DNA from: Streptosporangiaceae bacterium | GTDB lineage: Bacteria; Actinomycetota; Actinomycetes; Streptosporangiales; Streptosporangiaceae | NCBI GenBank assembly: GCA_025964695.1 | Contig: JAOPYK010000221.1 | Location: 1 to 33,441, forward strand | DNA: 33,441 bases | Reading direction: 5' to 3' | Part shown: positions 23,312 through 30,431 of the stretch, piece by piece | Position numbering within the stretch: the stretch's first letter is position 1 | Layout of the letters: each line of letters starts with the position of its first letter | Made by a program: the position numbers and the translations under genes | Notes under the pieces: model-generated | Databases searched by the model: none | Seen by the model: only the letters and a program-made list of their open reading frames with translations | What the model was told of the DNA's origin: nothing

Positions 23312-25467
23312 CGGCCGGGGCGTCCACCGCGGGGGGCTCCACCGACGGCGACCGCGCGGCCTCCCTGCCGCGCGGCATCAGGGCGAACCCACGCGTGTCG
23401 CAGTGGCTCGCGGTCCGTGCCGACGGGACCGTCCAGGTGTTCAGCGGCAAAGCCGAGCTCGGCCAAGGGATCCTGACCGCCCTCGGCCAGCTCGCCGCCG
23501 ACGAACTCGGGGTCGCGCTGCACCGCATCCGGGTGCTGCCCGCCACCACCGCGGCGGGCCCGGACCAGGGTCTCACCGCGGGGAGCATGTCGATCGCCGA
23601 CGCCGAGGCGCTGCGGATGGCGTGTGCCGAGGCCCGCGCCCTGTTCGTCCGCGAGGCGGCGGCGGGATTCGGAGCCGGCGCGGACGACGTGGTCGTGACG
23701 GACGGCGTCCTGCGGAACCGCCGAGACGGCCGGACGACGTCGTACTGGCAGCTTGCCGGGGTCGTGGACCTCGACCAGGAGATCCGGGGTCTCACCGCGC
23801 CGAAGCTCCCGCCCGAACATGCCGTGGTGGGTACGAGCGCCGGCCGCGTGGACCTGCCGGACAAGGTGACCGGGCGGCCGCGCTTCATCCACGACCTCTC
23901 CCTGCCCGGTCAGCTCGCCGGGCGCGTCGTACGCCCGCCGTCCCGGGACGCGCGGCTGCTCGACTACGACCGGACCGTTGAAGGGCTGGCCGGGGTCGTC
24001 GCGGTCGTCCGGGACGGTGACTTCCTCGGCGTCGTGGCCGAGACCGAGACCGCCGCCGAGAGAGCGGCCGCCGTGCTGCGCCGTACCGGGAGGTGGCGGC
24101 AGGAGGAGTCCCTGCCCGCGGAGGATTCGATCCACGCGGTGCTGCGCGGCACGGAGGCCGAGACCACCGTGGTCCGTGAGGACGGCGCCCCGGCCGATGC
24201 CGCGACGGCGTGGAAGACCATGTCGGCGACCTACACTCGCGGCTTCCTCGCCCACGCGTCCATCGCGCCGAGCTGCGGCGCCGCGCGGTGGGACGGCGAC
24301 GGGCTCACCGTCTGGTCGCACAGCCAGGGGATCCACCCGCTGCGCCGGGCCATCGCCCAGGCCGCCGGAGCCGACGTCGCCGCTGTGACCGTCCACCATG
24401 TCGAGGGGGCAGGCGCGTACGGGCACAACGGCGCCGACGACGCGGCCTTCGACGCCGTGCTCCTCGCCCGTGCGGTCCCCGGCAGGCCGGTGCACGTGGT
24501 CTGGAGCCGCCAGGACGAGCTGGCCTGGAGCCCGCTCGGGTCCGCGATGGCCGCCGACGTCACCGCCGGCCTGGGGCCGGACGGGCGGCTCGTCTCGTGG
24601 TCCTACGACGTGTGGAGCTATGGGCACACGGCGCGCCCTGGTTACGCCGGATCCCCGGGGCTGCTCGGCGCGGCGCACACGGCGCGTCCGTACCCCCTCC
24701 CTCCATCGGCCGACCCCCCGCTCGCGGCCGGCGCCGGGACCGCGCGCAACGCCGTTCCGCCCTACGCCGTCGGGCGTCGCGTCGTCAGGGCGCATCGCGC
24801 CCTGACGACACCGATCCGTACGTCCGCGCTGCGGACGCTGGGCGCGTACCTCAACGTCTTCGCCACCGAGTGCTTCGTCGACGAGGTCGCCGCCGCGGCC
24901 GGACGTGACCCGGTCGAGTACCGCCTCGCGCACCTCACCGATCCACGGGCACGCGAGGTCGTGGAGCGGGCCGCGCGGGCCGCCGGCTGGTCTTCGCAGC
25001 CGCCGCAGGAGGGTGTCGGGCACGGCATCGGCTTCGCCCGGTACAAGGACAGCGGCGCCTACTGCGCGGTGGTGGCAGAGGTGGAGGCGGTGCACGACAT
25101 CCGTGTACGCCGGCTCACGATCGCCGTCGACGTGGGACGTGTGGTCAACCCCGATGGCGTCGTGAACCAGATCGAGGGTGGGGCGATCCAGTCCACGAGC
25201 TGGACCCTCAAAGAGCGGGTGCGGTTCGACCGCATGCGGATCACCAGTGACGACTGGGAGAGCTACCCCATTCTCCGGTTCACCGAGGTTCCGGAGGTCG
25301 TCGTGGAGGTGATCGGCCGGCCGGACGAGCCGTCGGTCGGCTCAGGTGAGGCCTCGCAGGCTCCCACCGCGGCCGCCATCGGCAATGCGGTGGCGGCCGC
25401 GCTCGGCGTACGGGTCCGGGATCTGCCGATCACCGCCGAGAGGATCGTCGCCGCCATGGACGACTAG
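23308..25467 (+). CDS. Molybdenum hydroxylase large (molybdopterin-binding) subunit, NicB/IorB type
   Basis: About 719 residues from GTG 23308, overlapping the small-subunit stop by four bases (GTGA). The protein opens with the molybdopterin domain (NPRVSQWLAVRADGTVQVFSGKAELGQGILTALGQLAADELGV, about 24-66), and the alpha/beta hammerhead domain (GRVDLPDKVTGRPRFIHDLSL) comes later. This order is characteristic of isoquinoline-oxidoreductase/nicotinate-dehydrogenase B subunits. The catalytic Glu is near the C-terminus in VGSGEASQAP. It should hydroxylate an N-heteroaromatic ring carbon or oxidise an aldehyde. There is no cytochrome c extension as in NicB of pseudomonads and no signal peptide. 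Last gene of the operon; a weak hairpin (CCCGAGG/CCTCGGG, near 25504 and 25541) follows. Confidence 0.93.
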   Translation: MTAGASTAGGSTDGDRAASLPRGIRANPRVSQWLAVRADGTVQVFSGKAELGQGILTALGQLAADELGVALHRIRVLPATTAAGPDQGLTAGSMSIADAEALRMACAEARALFVREAAAGFGAGADDVVVTDGVLRNRRDGRTTSYWQLAGVVDLDQEIRGLTAPKLPPEHAVVGTSAGRVDLPDKVTGRPRFIHDLSLPGQLAGRVVRPPSRDARLLDYDRTVEGLAGVVAVVRDGDFLGVVAETETAAERAAAVLRRTGRWRQEESLPAEDSIHAVLRGTEAETTVVREDGAPADAATAWKTMSATYTRGFLAHASIAPSCGAARWDGDGLTVWSHSQGIHPLRRAIAQAAGADVAAVTVHHVEGAGAYGHNGADDAAFDAVLLARAVPGRPVHVVWSRQDELAWSPLGSAMAADVTAGLGPDGRLVSWSYDVWSYGHTARPGYAGSPGLLGAAHTARPYPLPPSADPPLAAGAGTARNAVPPYAVGRRVVRAHRALTTPIRTSALRTLGAYLNVFATECFVDEVAAAAGRDPVEYRLAHLTDPRAREVVERAARAAGWSSQPPQEGVGHGIGFARYKDSGAYCAVVAEVEAVHDIRVRRLTIAVDVGRVVNPDGVVNQIEGGAIQSTSWTLKERVRFDRMRITSDDWESYPILRFTEVPEVVVEVIGRPDEPSVGSGEASQAPTAAAIGNAVAAALGVRVRDLPITAERIVAAMDD

Positions 25468-25598
25468 CAGGACACGGAACGCGGCTCTCAGCGGGAGGCC
25501 CCCCGAGGGTGCAGGCGTGCCGCGCGGAGTGCGCTCGGCCTCGGGCAGCCGCCAGATCCGGTGCATCATCGCGCCCGGGACCTGCGCCGACGGCGTGG

Positions 25599-27170
25599 TC
25601 AGTCGCCGGCCAGACCGGACTCGGCCACCACGCGGAGCGCTTGGGCGGCGATGGTGAGGGCCGGGTTCATGGCCGCCGACGAGGGGAAGAATCCGCCGTC
25701 GATGACCCAGAGGTTCGTGAGGTCGTGGGTGCGGCACCAGGGGTCGAGGACGCTGGTGGCCGGGTCGGTGCCGGCGACGACCGTCCCGCACTGGTGGCTG
25801 TTCATGCTGATGTCGAAGTGCTGGGTCGCGACGACGTCGTATCCGGCGGCGTGCAGCAGCCGTTTGGCCCGCTTGTGCAGGCGGCGGTGGGTACGGGTGC
25901 CCCAGGCCACCCGTGCGGTGGTGATCGTTCCGGCGGCGTCGACGGTGACGCGGTTGTCCGGCGACGGCAGGTCCTCGGCCATGACGAGCCACTCGACGCT
26001 GCGCCTGGCGACCTGGTCGAGCACGGCGAGCGGGACCCGGGTGGCCCAGCTTTTCATCATGATGCCCTGCACCTTGCCGAGAAGCTGCATGGTACCCAGC
26101 GGGAAGCCGTCACCGCCGTCGTGATACCAGTCGTTGACCGACAGCGTCTTCTGGAACGTGACGTCGTTGTCACGGTTGAGGTCGATCGCGGCGATGTGCG
26201 CGTTGTTGTGCATCATGAAGTTACGGCCGACCTGGTCGGAGGAGTTCGCCAGGCCGCGCGGATGCCCGTCGTCGGCCGAGGCGAGCAGCAGCGCGGCGGA
26301 CTGGACGGCACCCGCGGCGAGCACGAACTTCCGGCCGGTGATCGTGACGGTGCCGTCCGGCCCGTCCGCGATCAGGTGGTCGACGCGCCGTCCCGTGCGG
26401 TCGGTGACGATGCGGCGCACGCGTACGCCGGTCATCAGCCGGGCATTGCCGGTGGCGATGGCAGGGTCGATCCCGCAGACCTCCGCGTCACTCTTGGCCG
26501 ACACCTGGCACGGGAAACCGTCGCAGGTCCGGCACCGGATGCACGCGCCGCCGTCGCGGAGGTCGACTCCCATCGCGTTGGCGCTCGGGTGTACGCCGTG
26601 GGCGCGCAGGCGTTCGGCGAGGTCGGCGACGTAGGGTTCGTGCTCCAGCGCGGGATACGGGAACGGCGTGCCGCGCCATGATTCGGTGGGGTCCTCACCG
26701 GTGGCGCCGTGCACGCGGTACAGCCGCTCGGCCTCACCGTAGTAGGGCTCCAGGTCGGCGTAGCCGAACGGCCACGCCGGGGACGTGCCCTCGAGGTGTT
26801 CGACGGCGGTGAAGTCCTGTTCGCGGAAGCGGGGGAGGCTCGCACCGTAGACCTTGGTGCTGCCGCCGACCACGTAGTGCACGCCCGGGCGGAAGGCCCT
26901 GCCGGTCCGGTCGAGCCACTGCTCGGCGGGTCTGTACCGGCGGTCGATGAACACCGCCTGCGGGGACCAGTTCTGCGGCTCCCTGGGCAGCCGCTCACCC
27001 CGTTCCAGCACCAGGACCTCGGCGCCACGCCGGGCCAGGGCCAGGGCGGTCGTGGCACCGCCCATGCCCGAACCGATGACGACGACGTCGGCGCTCAGCC
27101 TCCCGCGCGGCCGTACGGGCGGCCTGGCGCCGCCGGGGCTCGCCTCCGTACGGGACGTGGATTCGGGCAC
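25599..27170 (-). CDS. GMC-family FAD-dependent oxidoreductase with a cysteine motif
   Basis: A 523-residue protein from GTG 27170 with GGGAGG five bases upstream. FAD-binding GSGMGG (33-38) and VVGGSTKVYGASLPRF are near the N-terminus. The C-terminal domain has SMNSHQCGT and the closing SSAAMNPALTIAAQALRV, placing the catalytic His/Asn as in glucose-methanol-choline oxidoreductases. A CIRCRTCDGFPC motif (Cys 210, 213, 216, 221) resembles the iron-sulfur insert of bacterial FAD sugar and polyol dehydrogenases. It oxidises an alcohol or ring hydroxyl; no oxygen or quinone preference can be read. It is divergent from the second LacI gene and shares operators with it. Confidence 0.92.
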   Translation of the reverse strand: MPESTSRTEASPGGARPPVRPRGRLSADVVVIGSGMGGATTALALARRGAEVLVLERGERLPREPQNWSPQAVFIDRRYRPAEQWLDRTGRAFRPGVHYVVGGSTKVYGASLPRFREQDFTAVEHLEGTSPAWPFGYADLEPYYGEAERLYRVHGATGEDPTESWRGTPFPYPALEHEPYVADLAERLRAHGVHPSANAMGVDLRDGGACIRCRTCDGFPCQVSAKSDAEVCGIDPAIATGNARLMTGVRVRRIVTDRTGRRVDHLIADGPDGTVTITGRKFVLAAGAVQSAALLLASADDGHPRGLANSSDQVGRNFMMHNNAHIAAIDLNRDNDVTFQKTLSVNDWYHDGGDGFPLGTMQLLGKVQGIMMKSWATRVPLAVLDQVARRSVEWLVMAEDLPSPDNRVTVDAAGTITTARVAWGTRTHRRLHKRAKRLLHAAGYDVVATQHFDISMNSHQCGTVVAGTDPATSVLDPWCRTHDLTNLWVIDGGFFPSSAAMNPALTIAAQALRVVAESGLAGD

Positions 27171-27211
27171 GTGGGCCTCCCGGCTCTTCAGCCATCAGCG
27201 GTGGCCCATGC

Positions 27212-27240
27212 TTTGTATCGATTAACCAAGAAGCCGTCAA
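27212..27240 (-). promoter_or_regulatory. Promoter with operator half-match for the GMC oxidoreductase gene
   Basis: Read leftward, TTGACG (27235-27240), a 17-base spacer and TACAAA (27212-27217) form a near-consensus promoter. The stretch GTTAATCGATACAA (27213-27226) inside it matches 11 of 14 positions of the palindrome at 27319-27332, so a bound repressor would block the -10. Confidence 0.72.
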
Positions 27241-27318
27241 GCCCGCCGGTCGTCCACACCTCCGCCTGATCTTCCGGCATTCAAGCGAGATACTTTGAAC
27301 CAGCAAGCAGGTACGATC

Positions 27319-27345
27319 TTTAATCGATTAAACACCGGGTAGTCT
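27319..27345 (+). promoter_or_regulatory. LacI-type perfect palindrome and leaderless promoter of the second LacI gene
   Basis: TTTAATCGATTAAA (27319-27332) is a perfect 14-bp palindrome. A TANNNT-type -10, TAGTCT (27340-27345), sits six bases before GTG 27352. No ribosome site is present, which points to a leaderless transcript with the operator upstream of the -10. Confidence 0.7.
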
Positions 27346-27351
27346 GACTCG

Positions 27352-28470
27352 GTGGCCCGCAGTCCCGATCATCCCTCCCTGGCCTCGCTGGCCCGGGCTC
27401 TCGGCGTGTCCACGGCGACGGTCTCGAACGTCTACAACCGCCCCGAGCGGGTCTCCGAGGAGCTGCGCGCCCGGGTCCTCGCCCAGGCCCAGAAGGTCGG
27501 ATACGCGGGTCCGGACCCGGCCGCGCGCCAGTTACGCCGCGGCCGCTCCGACGTCCTGGGCCTGATCTTCACCGACGAGCTGTCGTTCGCCTTCAACGAC
27601 CAGGCGTCCGTGGGCTTCCTCGCGGGCGTCGCCGACGCGTGCGCGGGTTCCGGCCGTAACCTGCTGCTGATGCCGGCCGGGCCGCCACGCGGCCGGGCGC
27701 CGATCAGTGCGGTGGATGCGGCGTCGGTCGACGGGGTCATCGTCTACTCGGTGCCCGACGACGACCCGCACCTGCGCGCGGTGCTGCGTCGCGGCCTTCC
27801 CACTGTCGTGGTCGACCAGCCATCGGCCGTAGCCGGAGCGGACTGGGTTGGCCTGGACGACCGTACGGCCGCCCGGGAACTGGCGCTCCACCTGGCCGAT
27901 CTCGGGCACCGCCGCATCGGCGTGATCACCTCACGGCTCGGCGACAGCCGCTACAACGGGCCGGTGCCGGAGACCCGGTGGCGGGCCGCCCGGTACGCGG
28001 TGCAACGTGAACGCCTGCACGGGCTCTGCGACGGGTTCGCTGATTTCGGGATCGCCGCCCACGCCCTCCCGGTCGAGGAGCGCTTCGAGGCGTCTCACGC
28101 CGCCGGCGCCGGGGCGCTGGATGCCCTGCTGGACCGGCACCCGGGCCTGACGGCGGTGTGCTGCCTCGCCGACGTCCTGGCGCTGGGGGCTCTGGACGCC
28201 GCACGGCGCCGTGGCCTGGACGTTCCCGGCCGGCTCAGCATCACCGGCTTCGACGACATCGCGGAGGCGTCCCGGGCACGCCTGACCACCGTCCACCAAC
28301 CGCTCGCCGACAAGGGCCGCGTCGCGGGTGAGTTCCTGCTGCGCCGCCTGGACCACCGGCCGGGCAGCGCCCACCAGGCGGCCGGCTCCCACCAGGCGGA
28401 GCGGCGCACCCTTCCCACCAGCCTCGAGGTGCGTTCCAGCACAGGTCCCGCCTCGACCCCGCATCCCTGA
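27352..28470 (+). CDS. LacI-family repressor, local regulator
   Basis: A 372-residue protein from GTG 27352. Its HTH reads SLASLARALGVSTATVSNVYNRPERVSEELRARV; the core has SDVLGLIFTDELSFAFND, the effector-binding DQPSA segment, and GRLSITGFDDIAEASRARLTTVHQPLADKGRVAGEFLL. A short His/Ala/Gln-rich insertion (HQAAGSHQAERR) lies near the C-terminus. It probably binds the palindromes at 27213-27226 and 27319-27332, so it would control both the GMC gene and its own operon. The downstream dehydrogenase gene starts 12 bases after its stop. Ligand unknown. Confidence 0.93.
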   Translation: MARSPDHPSLASLARALGVSTATVSNVYNRPERVSEELRARVLAQAQKVGYAGPDPAARQLRRGRSDVLGLIFTDELSFAFNDQASVGFLAGVADACAGSGRNLLLMPAGPPRGRAPISAVDAASVDGVIVYSVPDDDPHLRAVLRRGLPTVVVDQPSAVAGADWVGLDDRTAARELALHLADLGHRRIGVITSRLGDSRYNGPVPETRWRAARYAVQRERLHGLCDGFADFGIAAHALPVEERFEASHAAGAGALDALLDRHPGLTAVCCLADVLALGALDAARRRGLDVPGRLSITGFDDIAEASRARLTTVHQPLADKGRVAGEFLLRRLDHRPGSAHQAAGSHQAERRTLPTSLEVRSSTGPASTPHP

Positions 28471-28482
28471 TCAGGAGGACAG

Positions 28483-29355
28483 ATGCCTGAGTTTCCCGAC
28501 GGCCGGTCACTGAACTTCCTCAGTATCCTCACCGGCTGCTTCGCCACCCCGGTGGCGGAGAACCCGACCGTCGCGATGATCGAGGCGGCCTACCGGCACC
28601 ACGGTGTCGATGCCCGTTACCTCAACTGTGAGGTCGCCCCCGAGGCGCTGGGTGACGCCGTACGCGGAGCACACGCGATGGGCTGGGTCGGTTTCAACTG
28701 CTCGATCCCTCACAAGGTGGCCGTGATAGCGCATCTCGACGGCCTGGCGGAGTCCGCAGCGATCATCGGCGCGGTGAACTGCGCAGTCCGACGCGACGAC
28801 CAGTGGATCGGCGAGAACACCGACGGTCAGGGCTTCCTCACGTCACTGCGGACCCTGGCCGACCCGGCCGGTCAGAACGTCGTCCTGTTCGGCGCCGGCG
28901 GCGCCGCCCGTGCGATCGCGGTCGAGACCGCGCTGGCGGGGGCGGCGTCCATCACCGTGGTCAACCGCGGCCCCGAGCGGGGCCAGGAGCTCGTCCGGCT
29001 CATCGAGGACAATACGTCCGCGTCCGCGACTTTCACGCCGTGGAACCGGAGCTACCGGATTCCCGAGTCGGCGGACATCGTCGTCAACGCCACCTCGATC
29101 GGGCTGTACCCGGACCTCGAGGGTCGGCTCGACATCGAGCCGGACAGCCTGCGGCCGCACATGGTCGTCGCCGACGTCATCCCCAATCCGCCACGTACGC
29201 CGCTGCTGCGCGAGGCGGCCGGACGGGGCTGCACCACCCTCGACGGCCTGGGGATGCTGGTCGACCAGGGGCGCATCAGTATCAAGCACTGGACGGGCAT
29301 CGACGCCGAACCCCGTGTGATGCGAGAGACACTCGCGGAGCTGTTTCCCGCCTGA
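28483..29355 (+). CDS. Shikimate-dehydrogenase-like oxidoreductase with altered substrate site
   Basis: A 290-residue protein with AGGAGG before ATG 28483. The AroE/YdiB fold is clear: FNCSIPHK with catalytic Lys78, ENTDGQGF with catalytic Asp114, and the dinucleotide motif FGAGGAARA (about 136-144). The cofactor-selecting segment is VVNRGPERG, with Arg suggesting NADP. However, the usual SxS that holds the substrate carboxylate (SxSPxxHN) is replaced by NPT (Asn27, Thr29, no His-Asn pair). It therefore may not use shikimate or quinate itself. It shares a LacI operon and faces a GMC oxidoreductase, which suggests oxidation of a cyclitol or sugar-acid-like compound, not aromatic amino acid synthesis. 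Confidence 0.88.
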   Translation: MPEFPDGRSLNFLSILTGCFATPVAENPTVAMIEAAYRHHGVDARYLNCEVAPEALGDAVRGAHAMGWVGFNCSIPHKVAVIAHLDGLAESAAIIGAVNCAVRRDDQWIGENTDGQGFLTSLRTLADPAGQNVVLFGAGGAARAIAVETALAGAASITVVNRGPERGQELVRLIEDNTSASATFTPWNRSYRIPESADIVVNATSIGLYPDLEGRLDIEPDSLRPHMVVADVIPNPPRTPLLREAAGRGCTTLDGLGMLVDQGRISIKHWTGIDAEPRVMRETLAELFPA

Positions 29356-29394
29356 GCAAGGCTTCCCGCCCGAGCGTGAACTTCCCGCCCGAGC
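29344..29394 (+). repeat. Degenerate 18-19 bp tandem repeat across the stop codon
   Basis: Copies of (C/T)TTCCCGCC(C/T)GAGC begin at 29344, 29362 and 29381. The first overlaps the last codons and stop of the dehydrogenase-like gene. It looks like a local duplication and not a functional site. Confidence 0.6.
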
Positions 29395-29405
29395 CGGCGA
29401 GTGAG

Positions 29406-29433
29406 TTATCTTATTCTCAGTCTTCCATACGAT
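29406..29433 (+). promoter_or_regulatory. Possible MarR promoter
   Basis: TTATCT (29406-29411), 16 bases, then TACGAT (29428-29433) precede GAGGG (29436-29440) and ATG 29450. The stretch is unusually A/T-rich for this DNA. No convincing symmetric operator was found. Confidence 0.4.
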
Positions 29434-29449
29434 ACGAGGGTCATAACAT

Positions 29450-29956
29450 ATGGGTTCCGTAGCTCCTGAGGGCATGGACGCGGCACGGCGTCGGCGTCGG
29501 CTGAGCAACGCGATCAAGGAGTCGCTGCGCGAGCTGGGCAACCAGCTGTCCCTGCTCAACCACCAGGTCGGGACCCAGGTCGATCTCAAAGACGTCGACC
29601 TCGACTGCCTCGACCTCATCTCCCGCCACGGCCCGCTGAGCCCCAGTGCCCTGGCGCGGCGCGCCGGGCTGCACCCCGCGACCATGACCGGCATCCTCGA
29701 CAGGCTCGAACGCGGCGGCTGGGTCGCCCGCGAGCGAGACCCGTCCGACCGCCGCGCCGTCGCGGTCCGGGCTCTGCGCGGGAGGAACGCGGAGCTGCTC
29801 CGCCTCTACTCGGGAATGAACGCCTCGATGGACCAGCTCTGTGCCGGATATGGAGAGGCCGAACTCCAACTGCTCGCAGACTTCCTGCAGCGCACCGCGA
29901 ACGCCGGACAAGACGCGACAGAGGAACTGGCCGGCGGCCAAAGCGCGCGCGGGTAG
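29450..29956 (+). CDS. MarR-family transcriptional regulator
   Basis: A 168-residue protein. Winged-helix elements: LSPSALARRAGLHPATMTGILDRLERGGWVARERDPSDRRAVAVRA (about 64-109), with the recognition helix HPATMTGILDRLE and the Asp-Arg-Arg wing. N- and C-terminal helices provide the dimer interface. GAGGG lies nine bases before ATG 29450; a later ATG (29474) is possible but less well conserved. No divergent or co-directional partner gene is intact next to it, so its target, usually an efflux or detoxification gene, is not obvious. Confidence 0.92.
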   Translation: MGSVAPEGMDAARRRRRLSNAIKESLRELGNQLSLLNHQVGTQVDLKDVDLDCLDLISRHGPLSPSALARRAGLHPATMTGILDRLERGGWVARERDPSDRRAVAVRALRGRNAELLRLYSGMNASMDQLCAGYGEAELQLLADFLQRTANAGQDATEELAGGQSARG

Positions 29957-30030
29957 ATGAGGGGGCCCTGGCCCAGGAGACCGGTGTCGTCAGAGTTCAC
30001 CCGAACCGAATGGTCGTATTTCTCGAGGAG

Positions 30031-30345
30031 TTACCTGCCGCGATCCCGAGCATCAGCCGTTGTGCGTCCTTGGCGGAGGTCGGCGATGGCGGCGATGCCC
30101 GTTCGGACGGCGCCTTCGGTGAGGTCGCCGAAGCCGAGGACGAGCTGCGGCGGGGTGGTCGCTCGGGTCGAGCGGTAGGTGCTCATGCCGTAGAGGCAGA
30201 CGGAGCGGGCTCGGGCGGCGGCGATGATGGCCTGCTCGACTCGTCGACCGACTCGGGCGCCCCCGTACCCGGGGTCCTCCAACGCCACCCGCCGCACTCC
30301 CGCGCGGGCCAGTACGCGCAGGACAAGGTTGAGCCCTTGGGCGAA
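30031..30345 (-). pseudogene. Remnant of a MocR/PdxR-type GntR-aminotransferase regulator
   Basis: The leftward frame reads FAQGLNLVLRVLARAGVRRV, then ALEDPGYGG, a clear piece from the start of the aminotransferase-like domain. It then jumps directly to VEQAIIAAARARSVCLYGMS and PPQLVLGFGDLTEGAVRTGIAAIAD, the C-terminus of the same family. Intact relatives have about 200 residues between these pieces and a GntR winged helix upstream; both are missing. The frame stays open, so it could be translated, but the PLP-lysine region is lost. It is probably a deletion-decayed gene. Confidence 0.75.
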
Positions 30346-30431
30346 CCTTTCTGCCTGGTGCCCGGCCTCTGGTGAATGTTCGGCGCGATCTTCCTCGCGG
30401 GTCTCGGTATCTCGGGGCGACGGGACGGCTC

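Noticed and set aside
23146-25095. Leftward frame of about 649 codons opposite the molybdenum hydroxylase
   Set aside because: No family, Arg/Gly-rich, antisense to a well-supported large subunit.
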